A stretch of DNA of 64,000 nt from positions 1-64,000 of the forward strand of contig DOUP01000061.1 of NCBI GenBank assembly GCA_003520545.1, given 5' to 3'. Below the pieces are notes generated by a model, which was not told where the DNA came from, did not search any database, and worked only from the letters and a program-made list of their open reading frames with translations. Source of the DNA: Maritimibacter sp. (lineage in GTDB: Bacteria > Pseudomonadota > Alphaproteobacteria > Rhodobacterales > Rhodobacteraceae). Below, one piece after another: positions 43,488 to 51,393 of this stretch. The position numbers and the translations under genes are program-made. Numbering within the stretch: position 1 is the first letter of the stretch; every line of letters starts with the position of its first letter.

Positions 43488-44576
43488 ATGGAACGTCGTA
43501 AGTTTCTGAAGGGCGCCGCACTCGGCGCCACTGGCTCCGTGCTGGCCGCTCCGGCCATCGCTGCGAGCCACGCAAAGACCATGACCATCGTGTCGACCTG
43601 GCCGCGGGACTTCCCGGGTCTGGGTGTGTCGGCACAGCGTCTGGCTTCGCGCATCACCGAACTGTCGGAAGGTGCCATTCAAACCGAATACTTCGCCGCT
43701 GGCGAACGTGTGGGCGCGCTCGACGTGTTCGACGAAGTGGCAAGCGGCAACTCGCAAGCCTACATCGGTGCCGACTATTACTGGACCGGCAAGCACCCGG
43801 CCCTGGCCTATTTCACGGCTGTTCCGTTCGGCATGACCTTTGCCGAAATCAACGCATGGTGCCTCTATGGCGAAGGCCGCGCACTCTGGGACGAAGTGCA
43901 AGACGAATTCGGCCTCTATGGCCTGCCCGCGGGCAACACCGGTACGCAGGCCGGCGGCTGGTTCAACAAGGAAATCGAAAGCGCTGACGACCTCAAAGGT
44001 CTGAAAATGCGTATTCCGGGCCTCGGCGGTCAGGTTCTTTCGAAGCTTGGCGCATCGACCGTGTCGCTTCCGGGTGGCCAGATCTACGAAAACCTCGTTT
44101 CCGGCTCGATCGAAGCGACCGAGTGGGTTGGTCCGTACAACGACTACTTCATGAAGTTCTACGAAGCCGCCAAGTATTACTACACTGGCGGTATGCACGA
44201 GCCGGGCGCACAGCTGTCGCTCACCTCGAACAAATCGTGGTGGTCGTCGCTGTCCGACAGCGAGCGTGCGATCATCACGGCCGCCGCTCTCGAAGAGAAC
44301 GCGAACTCCTTCTACGAGATCACGGCGCTGAACGGCGAATACCTGAACCGCCTCGTCGAAGAGCAGGGCGTCGAAGTCAAAGCCTTCAACGAAGATGTGT
44401 GGGACGCCATGGGCGAAGCCGCGATGGAAGTCTTCGAAGAGACCGCAGCACACTCCGATCTCGCAGCCCGCGTGAACGAGAGCGCCCAGAAGGCCATGCG
44501 CGAATATGGTCGCGGCATCGCGCTTTTCGAAGGTCAATTTGTCGAGAACCGCAACCGGATCTTCGATATCGGCTGA
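43488..44576 (+). CDS. dctP: TRAP transporter substrate-binding protein, TakP-like, Tat-exported
   Basis: 362 residues from the ATG at 43488 (GGAGGAGG upstream). The N-terminus MERRKFLKGAALGATGSV is a Tat-like signal (RRKFLK). Mature DctP fold with LKMRIPGLGGQVLSKLG (the carboxylate-binding Arg), GNTGTQAGGWFNKEI and ATEWVGPYNDYFMKF. All follow the R. sphaeroides alpha-keto-acid binder TakP as I recall it. The ligand is therefore an organic acid, probably a 2-oxoacid. A hairpin separates it from dctQ and likely lets it be made in excess. Confidence 0.9.
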   Translation: MERRKFLKGAALGATGSVLAAPAIAASHAKTMTIVSTWPRDFPGLGVSAQRLASRITELSEGAIQTEYFAAGERVGALDVFDEVASGNSQAYIGADYYWTGKHPALAYFTAVPFGMTFAEINAWCLYGEGRALWDEVQDEFGLYGLPAGNTGTQAGGWFNKEIESADDLKGLKMRIPGLGGQVLSKLGASTVSLPGGQIYENLVSGSIEATEWVGPYNDYFMKFYEAAKYYYTGGMHEPGAQLSLTSNKSWWSSLSDSERAIITAAALEENANSFYEITALNGEYLNRLVEEQGVEVKAFNEDVWDAMGEAAMEVFEETAAHSDLAARVNESAQKAMREYGRGIALFEGQFVENRNRIFDIG

Positions 44577-44606
44577 TTGCTTTGTGCCAAACAGTTAAAA
44601 AAATGG

Positions 44607-44633
44607 AAGCGGGGCTACGGTCCCGCTTTCTTT
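44607..44633 (+). terminator. Attenuating hairpin between dctP and dctQ
   Basis: AAGCGGGGC, loop TACG, GTCCCGCTT: a 9-bp stem with one wobble, followed by TCTTT. Such intercistronic hairpins usually reduce read-through to the permeases. Confidence 0.65.
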
Positions 44634-44684
44634 GCTGATACATGAGCGCGCATTCGTGCGAGATTCGTTCCTTGGGGAGGGACC

Positions 44685-45683
44685 ATGACTGAGGTCTTCG
44701 ATCACACCGAAATTCCGCGCCACGGGCGTCCAGCGGTCATCCAGCGTTTGTTCGGCTGGATTTCCCTTGGAGTGCTCGCGGGGTTCCTGATCAACAATAT
44801 CCTGGTTGTCTACTTCGACATGCCTGGCGTGAAGATGCTGGGAAGCGAAGGCGCCGGATCGGCGTGGGTTCACCTGGCGATCTTTGCCGCTGGCGTCGTG
44901 TTACCTGCGATCTTCGTGTTCCTGACCCAAGACCGGGCGATCCGGTGGGACGCGCACCGCATCCATATGTTCAACGTCTACCTGATCCGCGCGCTGTTCT
45001 GGTCGGTGTTCCTCGTCGGGGTCGCCGATGCCACAATCGCGTTCATGCGGACCGAACAGTTCGTCGAGCCTCTGCTGGGCGAAGCTGCCGCACGGAACTT
45101 CTCCCGCTCGAACTGGGTGGGCCCGTGGATCCATGGGCCGCTGATCGTCTTGGCATTCCTGCTCGCCACCGTGACCCGCACGCTCGGGTTCGTCTGGCTC
45201 GCGCTCCTGATCGTTGCCGCCGAACTCCTCATCGTGATTTCGCGCTTCGTCTTCTCCTACGAGCAGGCCCTCATGGGTGACCTCGTGCGCTACTGGTACG
45301 CCGCCCTGTTCCTCTTCGCCTCGGCCTACACGCTCTTTGACGAAGGGCATGTGCGCGTCGACATTCTCTATGCCGGCTTCGGTCGCACCCGCAAAGGCTT
45401 CTTCAACGCCTTCGGCACCATCCTGCTGGGCATGTCGACGGTCTGGGTGATCCTCGTTATCGGTTTCAACGGGCCACAGTCGATCATCAACGCGCCCATG
45501 GCGAACTTCGAAGTAAGCCAGGCTGGCCCCTTCGGCATGTTCGTCAAATACCAAATGGCGGCCTTCATCGGCCTCTTCGCAATCACCATGCTGATCGAAT
45601 TCGTCAGCTATTTCTTTGACGCCGTCGCGGACAGCCGCGACGAGCCGGGCCATCGCGCGCCCGCGCAGTCCGGCGCACATTAA
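44685..45683 (+). CDS. dctQ: TRAP transporter small permease, long DctQ type
   Basis: 332 residues, about 1.5 times the usual DctQ. Nine or so hydrophobic segments; the C-terminal half carries the DctQ core (YWYAALFLFASAYTLFDEGH, VRVDILYAGF), while the N-terminal half adds extra helices. Long DctQ subunits go with large DctM subunits in TakQM-type systems. It lies 12 bases before dctM. Confidence 0.88.
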   Translation: MTEVFDHTEIPRHGRPAVIQRLFGWISLGVLAGFLINNILVVYFDMPGVKMLGSEGAGSAWVHLAIFAAGVVLPAIFVFLTQDRAIRWDAHRIHMFNVYLIRALFWSVFLVGVADATIAFMRTEQFVEPLLGEAAARNFSRSNWVGPWIHGPLIVLAFLLATVTRTLGFVWLALLIVAAELLIVISRFVFSYEQALMGDLVRYWYAALFLFASAYTLFDEGHVRVDILYAGFGRTRKGFFNAFGTILLGMSTVWVILVIGFNGPQSIINAPMANFEVSQAGPFGMFVKYQMAAFIGLFAITMLIEFVSYFFDAVADSRDEPGHRAPAQSGAH

Positions 45684-45695
45684 GGAGATCGGCCC

Positions 45696-48347
45696 ATGGA
45701 ACTCTTCTTCCTTCTTCTCCTCGTCCTCATCATGGCCGGTGCGCTTGGCTCCGGCTATCCGGTGGCCTTCGCGCTCCCCGGCGCGGCGATCATCACCATC
45801 GGCCTGGCCGCGCTGACCGGCCAACTGTTCGAGGGTAGTACCGACGCCTTCTTCCACTCCGGCGGACCGCAGCAATGGCTGACGGCGGGTGTCACCAACC
45901 TCCGAGGGGTCTACTGGGAAGTCGAGAGGGATACGCTCATCGCCATCCCGCTCTTCATCTTCATGGGCATCATGCTCCAGCGCTCGAAGATCGCCGAAGA
46001 CCTGCTCGTCACCATGGCACAGCTGTTCGGCCCGGTTCCGGGTGGTCTGGGAATCTCGGTTGTCTTCGTCGGCGCGCTCCTGGCCGCCACGACCGGGATC
46101 GTCGGCGCGACCGTTGTGGCGATGGGGATGATCTCGCTCCCCGCCATGCTTCGCTCGAACTACTCAACCCCGCTCGCCACCGGCACCATCGCGGCCTCGG
46201 GCACCCTGGGGCAGATTATTCCACCTTCCATCGTGCTCATCATTCTCGCCGACCAGCTGGCTTCTGCCGCCGACCAGGCATCGACGCTGCGTACGAACCT
46301 CTTCAAAGAGGCGACCGGCGAAATCCAGATGCCGTCGATCTTCGACGTGTCCGGCACCTCGGCGGGCGAAATGTTCCTTGGCGCGCTGATCCCCGGCCTC
46401 GTGCTTGTGGGCATCTACATGACCTACATCCTGATCTATGCGCTGATCCGGCCCAGCGCGGCTCCGGCGGTGCATGACAAGAGCACGAAATACAACGCCG
46501 CCTTCTGGGGTCGCGTGACGCTCACGCTCGTTCCGCCGCTCGCGCTGATTTTCCTTGTCCTGGGGTCCATCATCGGCGGTATCGCCACGGTGAACCAGGC
46601 CGGCGCCATCGGTGCCGCAGGCGCACTGATCATGGCGTCCTACAAATTGCCCGAACCCGGCACACGCATGATGTTCGGACCGGCCATCCTGTCGATTATC
46701 GCGCTTGGGATGCTGACCTTCGCGCTCATGTCGTTCGAGATGAACGTCAAGGCCGTCGACAGCCCCTCGGACAGCATCGGTATCGCGATCGGCGCGGTGG
46801 CCACGGTGATCCTCATCATCGCCCTGATCTGGTCCGCGGCCCGTTCAATCCGCATAGACCACACGCTTCAGCAAGTGATGCTCGAAACGGCGAAAACCAC
46901 CTCGCTGGTCTTCATCATCCTTCTGGGTGCCGCCATGCTGACCGCCGCCTTCCGCGGCTTCGGCGGCGAAGAGCTGGTGCGTGAATTCCTCAACGGGATG
47001 CCCGGCGGGTTCTGGACGCAGTTCATCATCGTCATGGCGGTGATCTTTGTCCTGGGCTTCTTCCTCGACTTCATCGAGATCGCCGTGGTCGTGGTGCCGA
47101 TCGTCGCCCCGATCCTGCTGTCCGATCCGGGCGCAAACGTCACCGCTGTCTGGCTTGGCGTCATGATCGGTCTGAACATCCAGACCTCGTTCCTGACACC
47201 ACCCTTCGGCTTCGCGCTTTTCTACCTGCGCGGGGTTGCGCCAGCCATGGTGAAGACGCTCCAGATCTACAAGGGCGTCATCCCGTTCATCGTGCTCCAG
47301 CTTATCGCGCTGGGAATCGTGGGGTCCTATCCGCCGCTGGTGAACTACCTCCCAAGCCGCGTGAGCCTCTTGGGTGAAACCGCCCCACCGCCGCGCAATC
47401 CGCAGCTTCAGCTTTGCCTCGAAGACTACGTGTCCGACCGTCTGGCTTCGACCACGACGGCACAGGATGCGATCTCGACGGCCAAGATGATGGACCTCTC
47501 CGCCCTTCCCGAAGATCTCGCGGAAGAAATGGAAGATGGTTTCGCCGCCGCCGATACCGCGCTGGAGAAAATGGAGGAGATCAGAACGACCCATGCAGCG
47601 GTCGAAGATGCGACGACCGAGTATCGCCCGCAGCTGATCAAAGTCCGTTCCATCGAAAAGCAGATTCGTGGTCTGGTAGAGGAACGCGATGTGGCTGCCA
47701 CGACCCTTTCGCGCCTCGGACCGGACTCGGACCGAGGCCCGGAGTTGGAAGCCGAAGTGGCGCATCTCGACGAAGAGATCGAAGCGCTCAAAGCCCGCAT
47801 CCCCGAGGGTTGGGAAGAGGTGCACGACACCTTCGCCGAACTCACCAAGGCCGAGGACAACGCGCGCAATCTCTATCGTCGCAATGCCGACAATGCCTAC
47901 TCCGGCCCTGCCGAAGTGCTCGCCATCCTGGAAGACACGCCAGCCTTCTATGACCTCGAAGGCCCCCTCAACGACGTGCGCAACCTGATCGAAAACGGTC
48001 AGGGCGAAGCAGACGCCGACGAGATCAAGCTCGTCGAGGACATGATCGGCGACGTCGAAGGCGCCGGCGATGTTCGCTCGGCCCTGGCGAGCGCCCGTCG
48101 CGAAATCGACGAAGACGAAGTGGACCGCGAGCAGGCACTTGAGGACTACGAAGAGGCCCTCGCGGAGTATGCCGCCCAGAAACAGTGGCGTGCAGAAGCC
48201 GCGGCTCTAGAGCCCAATGTCCGCGCCTATGTCGAGGGTATCGAAGGCACGCTCGGTATCCGGTCGCAGGACCGCTTCACGCGCGAACAGGCGCTCGCCA
48301 TGGCGTCCTGCACCGCGCGCCATCGGGACGTGTCGCTGAACTTCTGA
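45696..48347 (+). CDS. dctM: TRAP transporter large permease with C-terminal coiled-coil extension
   Basis: 883 residues. Residues 1 to about 550 are the DctM membrane domain (GYPVAFALPGAAIITIG, FIFMGIMLQRSKIAEDLL, GTLGQIIPPSIVLIILADQ, LDFIEIAVVVVPIVAPIL, QTSFLTPPFGFALFYLRG). It ends after the last helix at VNYLPSRV. About 330 further residues are strongly acidic and helical, with heptad-like stretches (SIEKQIRGLVEERDVAATTL, LEAEVAHLDEEIEALKAR, DREQALEDYEEALAEYAAQK). Ordinary DctM proteins stop near 430 residues, and long forms near 600. The frame is continuous and GC composition unchanged, so it is a genuine fusion. The role of the extension is unknown; oligomerisation or docking of another protein is possible. 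Confidence 0.9.
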   Translation: MELFFLLLLVLIMAGALGSGYPVAFALPGAAIITIGLAALTGQLFEGSTDAFFHSGGPQQWLTAGVTNLRGVYWEVERDTLIAIPLFIFMGIMLQRSKIAEDLLVTMAQLFGPVPGGLGISVVFVGALLAATTGIVGATVVAMGMISLPAMLRSNYSTPLATGTIAASGTLGQIIPPSIVLIILADQLASAADQASTLRTNLFKEATGEIQMPSIFDVSGTSAGEMFLGALIPGLVLVGIYMTYILIYALIRPSAAPAVHDKSTKYNAAFWGRVTLTLVPPLALIFLVLGSIIGGIATVNQAGAIGAAGALIMASYKLPEPGTRMMFGPAILSIIALGMLTFALMSFEMNVKAVDSPSDSIGIAIGAVATVILIIALIWSAARSIRIDHTLQQVMLETAKTTSLVFIILLGAAMLTAAFRGFGGEELVREFLNGMPGGFWTQFIIVMAVIFVLGFFLDFIEIAVVVVPIVAPILLSDPGANVTAVWLGVMIGLNIQTSFLTPPFGFALFYLRGVAPAMVKTLQIYKGVIPFIVLQLIALGIVGSYPPLVNYLPSRVSLLGETAPPPRNPQLQLCLEDYVSDRLASTTTAQDAISTAKMMDLSALPEDLAEEMEDGFAAADTALEKMEEIRTTHAAVEDATTEYRPQLIKVRSIEKQIRGLVEERDVAATTLSRLGPDSDRGPELEAEVAHLDEEIEALKARIPEGWEEVHDTFAELTKAEDNARNLYRRNADNAYSGPAEVLAILEDTPAFYDLEGPLNDVRNLIENGQGEADADEIKLVEDMIGDVEGAGDVRSALASARREIDEDEVDREQALEDYEEALAEYAAQKQWRAEAAALEPNVRAYVEGIEGTLGIRSQDRFTREQALAMASCTARHRDVSLNF

Positions 48348-48371
48348 TCCGCGGTTCACGTCTGAAACGCA

Positions 48372-48410
48372 AAAACCGGCGCGAAGTTATCTTCGCGCCG
48401 GTTTTCTTTT
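48372..48410 (+). terminator. Intrinsic terminator of the TRAP operon
   Basis: AAAACCGGCGCGAAG, loop TTAT, CTTCGCGCCGGTTTT: a perfect 15-bp stem followed by CTTTT. Confidence 0.93.
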
Positions 48411-48442
48411 GACATAGCGGCTGGGACAGGCAACGTGTGCCC

Positions 48443-48979
48443 ATGCTTATTTTTCTCAACGGCTTCCCGGGAACGGGCAAACTCACCGTCGGTCAGGCGC
48501 TCATGGACAAACTGGGCGGCCGACTACTTGACGTGCATACGCAGATGAACATCGCCTACGCGCTCACCGATTTCAAAAGCCCGGCGTTTTATGACACGGT
48601 GCGCTCGGTTTGGGAGATCGCGGACAAGCGTATCGCGGAGCTTCCCAAAGACGTGCCGGTGATCCTGACCGATGCCCTACGCGAAGGGTCGGACTGGTCG
48701 AAAGAAGCTTGGGCCCGGATCGAAAGACTGGCCGAGGATCGCGGACCGCTCTTCGTCGTGCATCTCCATTGCGACCCAGACGAAAACGCACGCCGGATCG
48801 GGTCCGCTGGCCGCGAAGCCATGCGCAAATCGCGAAAACGGGCGCTCGCGCTTCAGTATCACGAGGACGGTCGCATCCTGATTGGCGACGATGCCGACAA
48901 GGTGATGAAGATCGACACCACGGAACTGACCGCAGAGGAATGTGCCGAGGCCATCGCGGACTGGGTCGTCACCAGTTAG
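48443..48979 (+). CDS. Small P-loop kinase-like NTPase
   Basis: 178 residues from the ATG at 48443 (a GTG two codons earlier is possible). Walker A is FLNGFPGTGKLTVGQAL, near the N-terminus. A Walker-B-like VILTDALREGSDW and a C-terminal RKSRKRALALQYHEDG lid follow. It resembles AAA_33 / zeta-toxin-like or adenylyl-sulfate/nucleotide kinases. No antitoxin-like gene is adjacent, so a stand-alone small-molecule kinase is more likely. Substrate unknown. Confidence 0.75.
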   Translation: MLIFLNGFPGTGKLTVGQALMDKLGGRLLDVHTQMNIAYALTDFKSPAFYDTVRSVWEIADKRIAELPKDVPVILTDALREGSDWSKEAWARIERLAEDRGPLFVVHLHCDPDENARRIGSAGREAMRKSRKRALALQYHEDGRILIGDDADKVMKIDTTELTAEECAEAIADWVVTS

Positions 48980-48985
48980 GGGTGT

Positions 48986-49042
48986 GTCTGCACAATCGTA
49001 TGCACAGTGTGTGTACGCCCTGTGCACAGGTTGTGTATCGCG
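48986..49042. repeat. TGCACA/TGTGCA-rich repeat, copy B
   Basis: GTCTGCACAATCGT, A, TGCACA, then CTGTGCACAGGTTGTG, in the same order and orientation as at 9127-9183. The two copies differ mainly by an 11-base insertion between the halves. It lies between the convergent kinase and arsJ genes. Confidence 0.7.
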
Positions 49043-49049
49043 TTTTCGG

Positions 49050-50300
49050 CTACAAGACCGCCTCGATCCGGCGCGCGGCAACCCAACTCAGCCCGGCCAT
49101 CACGGCGGCTGTGGCTAGACACAAAACCAGCCCGCCAAGTTGATAGGACACCCCCGACAGGAGTGTCCCGATCAACCGACCAGCGGCATTCGACATATAG
49201 TAAAACCCCACATCCATCGTCACTCGTTCAGACTTCGTGAACGCGAGAATAAGGTAGCTGTGGAGCGAGGAATTGATCGCGAAAACGAACCCGAACGCCA
49301 GCAAAACGATCACCGCGACGGGGAGCAACCACACCGCGTCCGACCAGACTGCCGCGACCGCCAATACAGCCGGAATTGCAGTCAGAATACCGACCCACCG
49401 AATGGCCAACCGCGTCGCCTCACGCCCTTCGTGCGCGGTCGGTCCCAACAGCTTCGGGGCGGCGGCTTGAATCGCGCCATAGGCGATGATCCAAAGCGCC
49501 ATGAACCCTCCGACGATGAAGAAGGCGTTGTCGGTCCCAAGCAGTTTTTCAACCCGGTCATGGAAAAAGATCGGGATGCCCACGACGAACCACGTGTCGC
49601 GTGCGCCAAAGAGGAACATCCGCGCCAGAGAGAGACGGTTGATCTTTGGGTCTTTCGAGAAAACATGCGCAAATTTGGCTGACTTAGAGCCTTTTGGCAG
49701 CCCAACAGGCATGGAGACCATCACACCGATCAGGATCACGGCGAGGACGGCGGCCATGACCAGAACGGAGAGTTTGAAGCCGAGAACGGCTAGCAGTCCG
49801 GCGCCCAGGAAAAAGCCAAAACCTTTCACCGCGTTCTTCGATCCGGTCAGCACCGCAACCCATTTGAACAGCCCGTCGTCGGCCTCCGGCGCGAGCAGTT
49901 TGACGGCGGACTTGGAGGACATTTTTGACAGGTCCTTTGCCACGCCCGACAATCCCTGCACCACCATGACGAAGGGCACCGAGACCGCCACAGCCCAGCC
50001 GGGATCGAGCCATGACAGAGCCACCAGGGCGACGACCTGAAGTCCAAGGCCCACATAGAGCGTCGTGGTCAATCCGAACCGCGCCGCGATCCATCCGGCG
50101 GCGAGGTTCGTGACCATCCCGGCGATCTCGTAAAGCAGGAACAGCCACGCCAGCGTGATCGGCGAGAAACCCAGTTGATTGAAATGCAAAAGCACCAACA
50201 TCCGAAGCGCCCCGTCCGTAAGCATGAAAGCCCAATAAGCGGCGGTGACAACGATGTAGGCGGCAAGCGGTCTTCCCGCTCGACTGCCCGGTTGGGTCAT
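49050..50300 (-). CDS. arsJ: ArsJ-like organoarsenical efflux MFS permease
   Basis: 416 residues, the ArsJ length, with 12 membrane segments. The sequence follows ArsJ from end to end as I recall the family: YWAFMLTDGALRMLVLLHFN, FLLYEIAGMVTNLAAGWI, GLSGVAKDLSKMSSKSAVKL, VLTGSKNAVKGFGFFLGAGL, FLFGARDTWFVVGIPIF and the C-terminal VGFYYMSNAAGRLIGTLLSG. ArsJ exports 1-arseno-3-phosphoglycerate, which a dedicated GAPDH makes from arsenate. Here that GAPDH is the first gene of the same operon. It starts four bases after the preceding DUF1036 gene. Confidence 0.9.
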   Translation of the reverse strand: MTQPGSRAGRPLAAYIVVTAAYWAFMLTDGALRMLVLLHFNQLGFSPITLAWLFLLYEIAGMVTNLAAGWIAARFGLTTTLYVGLGLQVVALVALSWLDPGWAVAVSVPFVMVVQGLSGVAKDLSKMSSKSAVKLLAPEADDGLFKWVAVLTGSKNAVKGFGFFLGAGLLAVLGFKLSVLVMAAVLAVILIGVMVSMPVGLPKGSKSAKFAHVFSKDPKINRLSLARMFLFGARDTWFVVGIPIFFHDRVEKLLGTDNAFFIVGGFMALWIIAYGAIQAAAPKLLGPTAHEGREATRLAIRWVGILTAIPAVLAVAAVWSDAVWLLPVAVIVLLAFGFVFAINSSLHSYLILAFTKSERVTMDVGFYYMSNAAGRLIGTLLSGVSYQLGGLVLCLATAAVMAGLSWVAARRIEAVL

Positions 50301-50304
50301 GTCT

Positions 50305-51366
50305 TTAGTTCTCTTTCTTGAAGAAAAGCGGCCGCATGCCGCCCGCCATGAAGAGTTCCATAGAAGTGTTATCTACGTGTGACACAAAGAAACATCTGTC
50401 CTCCAAACTATCAGAACTTATCAGGCGGAACGACGGCCCATCCCCCGGCGCACCGTCGCAATGATCCCGGAAGGACATGAGGGATTTACTATTCGGAATC
50501 CCGTCGTAGAGCTCTTCGTAGAGCGACCCGTAGACGAAGACCTGAAACGCAGCGTCGTCGTCAGACGTCCACAATCCCTGCATGGCGTCGCGTGTGTTAG
50601 AAAAGCCATCCGACCCGGCGTTCATGAAGGAATACAGGACAATTTGCGCTTCCTTTCCATTGCTGGACGCGATGTCGCCCGAGATCAAAAGGCGGCTGTT
50701 TTCTGGGCGTTCATAGAGGTCCGTCAGGATTGCTTCCGGCGTGTGGTTATAGGTCGTCGCAACGTAGAAATAGTCGCCTTCGACGAAGGTGCATTGGATG
50801 CCCGCGTCGAGCACATCGCAATGACTGAACGTAGCCGTCAACGTAAACGGCTCGCCGTAAGTGCCTACGGCTGGCATGTCGACGGACGCTGAGGGCTGCA
50901 TGATATCTTTCAGGAGCGCCGCCCCTCCGGTTTCGGCCGGCGCTTTTTGCGAGCTGTTTTCTGGGGCGTCCGTGGTCACCGCGCTGATGTCGACCGTGAA
51001 GCTGGTGCGACCAGCGAGTTCGATTTCGTTGAACTGATCCTGAACATAACCGCGCGCTTCGCAGTCCTCGTCACCGACGATGGTAAAGGCTTCGATCGAG
51101 GTGCAGAATAAGTAGTTCTCGTCTTGAAACGTGATCCCCTTCGCCTCGACCCGGTAGTAATAGTAGGACTTGGTCAATTCACCGCCGACCGCATTCTTGC
51201 ATTCGCCGGGATCAATCCGCCACCAACCCTCGGACGTCCAATCGCCAGCATCGTTGTAGCCAATCGCGACCAGGGCTTCGCGATCCATTCCATTGCAAAA
51301 GCGCAGCTCAGCCTGCGCGGGGGTGGCGGTGAGAGCCAAACAGACGAGTAAGAAACGCTGAAACAT
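50305..51366 (-). CDS. Secreted DUF1036 protein with an extra C-terminal domain (copy C)
   Basis: 353 residues from the ATG at 51366 (GGAAAG upstream). Signal peptide FQRFLLVCLALTATPAQA. DUF1036 at residues 20-125: LRFCNGMDREALVAIGYN, WTSEGWWRIDPGECK, YYYYRVEAKG, FTIVGDEDCEARGY. A second domain of about 200 residues (TYGEPFTLTATF, MQGLWTSDDDAAFQVFVYG) is shared with the neighbouring gene, so the two are tandem paralogues. Function unknown; an outer-face or periplasmic role is likely. Third DUF1036 gene in the gap-arsJ operon. Confidence 0.8.
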   Translation of the reverse strand: MFQRFLLVCLALTATPAQAELRFCNGMDREALVAIGYNDAGDWTSEGWWRIDPGECKNAVGGELTKSYYYYRVEAKGITFQDENYLFCTSIEAFTIVGDEDCEARGYVQDQFNEIELAGRTSFTVDISAVTTDAPENSSQKAPAETGGAALLKDIMQPSASVDMPAVGTYGEPFTLTATFSHCDVLDAGIQCTFVEGDYFYVATTYNHTPEAILTDLYERPENSRLLISGDIASSNGKEAQIVLYSFMNAGSDGFSNTRDAMQGLWTSDDDAAFQVFVYGSLYEELYDGIPNSKSLMSFRDHCDGAPGDGPSFRLISSDSLEDRCFFVSHVDNTSMELFMAGGMRPLFFKKEN

Positions 51367-51393
51367 GATGGTCACTTTCCGCTTGAATAGGGT

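Noticed and set aside
44901..45875. 324-codon minus-strand frame over dctQ
   Set aside because: His/Asp/Glu/Arg-rich shadow; the plus-strand membrane protein is well supported.
46845..47825. 326-codon minus-strand frame inside dctM
   Set aside because: Antisense shadow in a GC-rich gene with strong codon bias on the plus strand.
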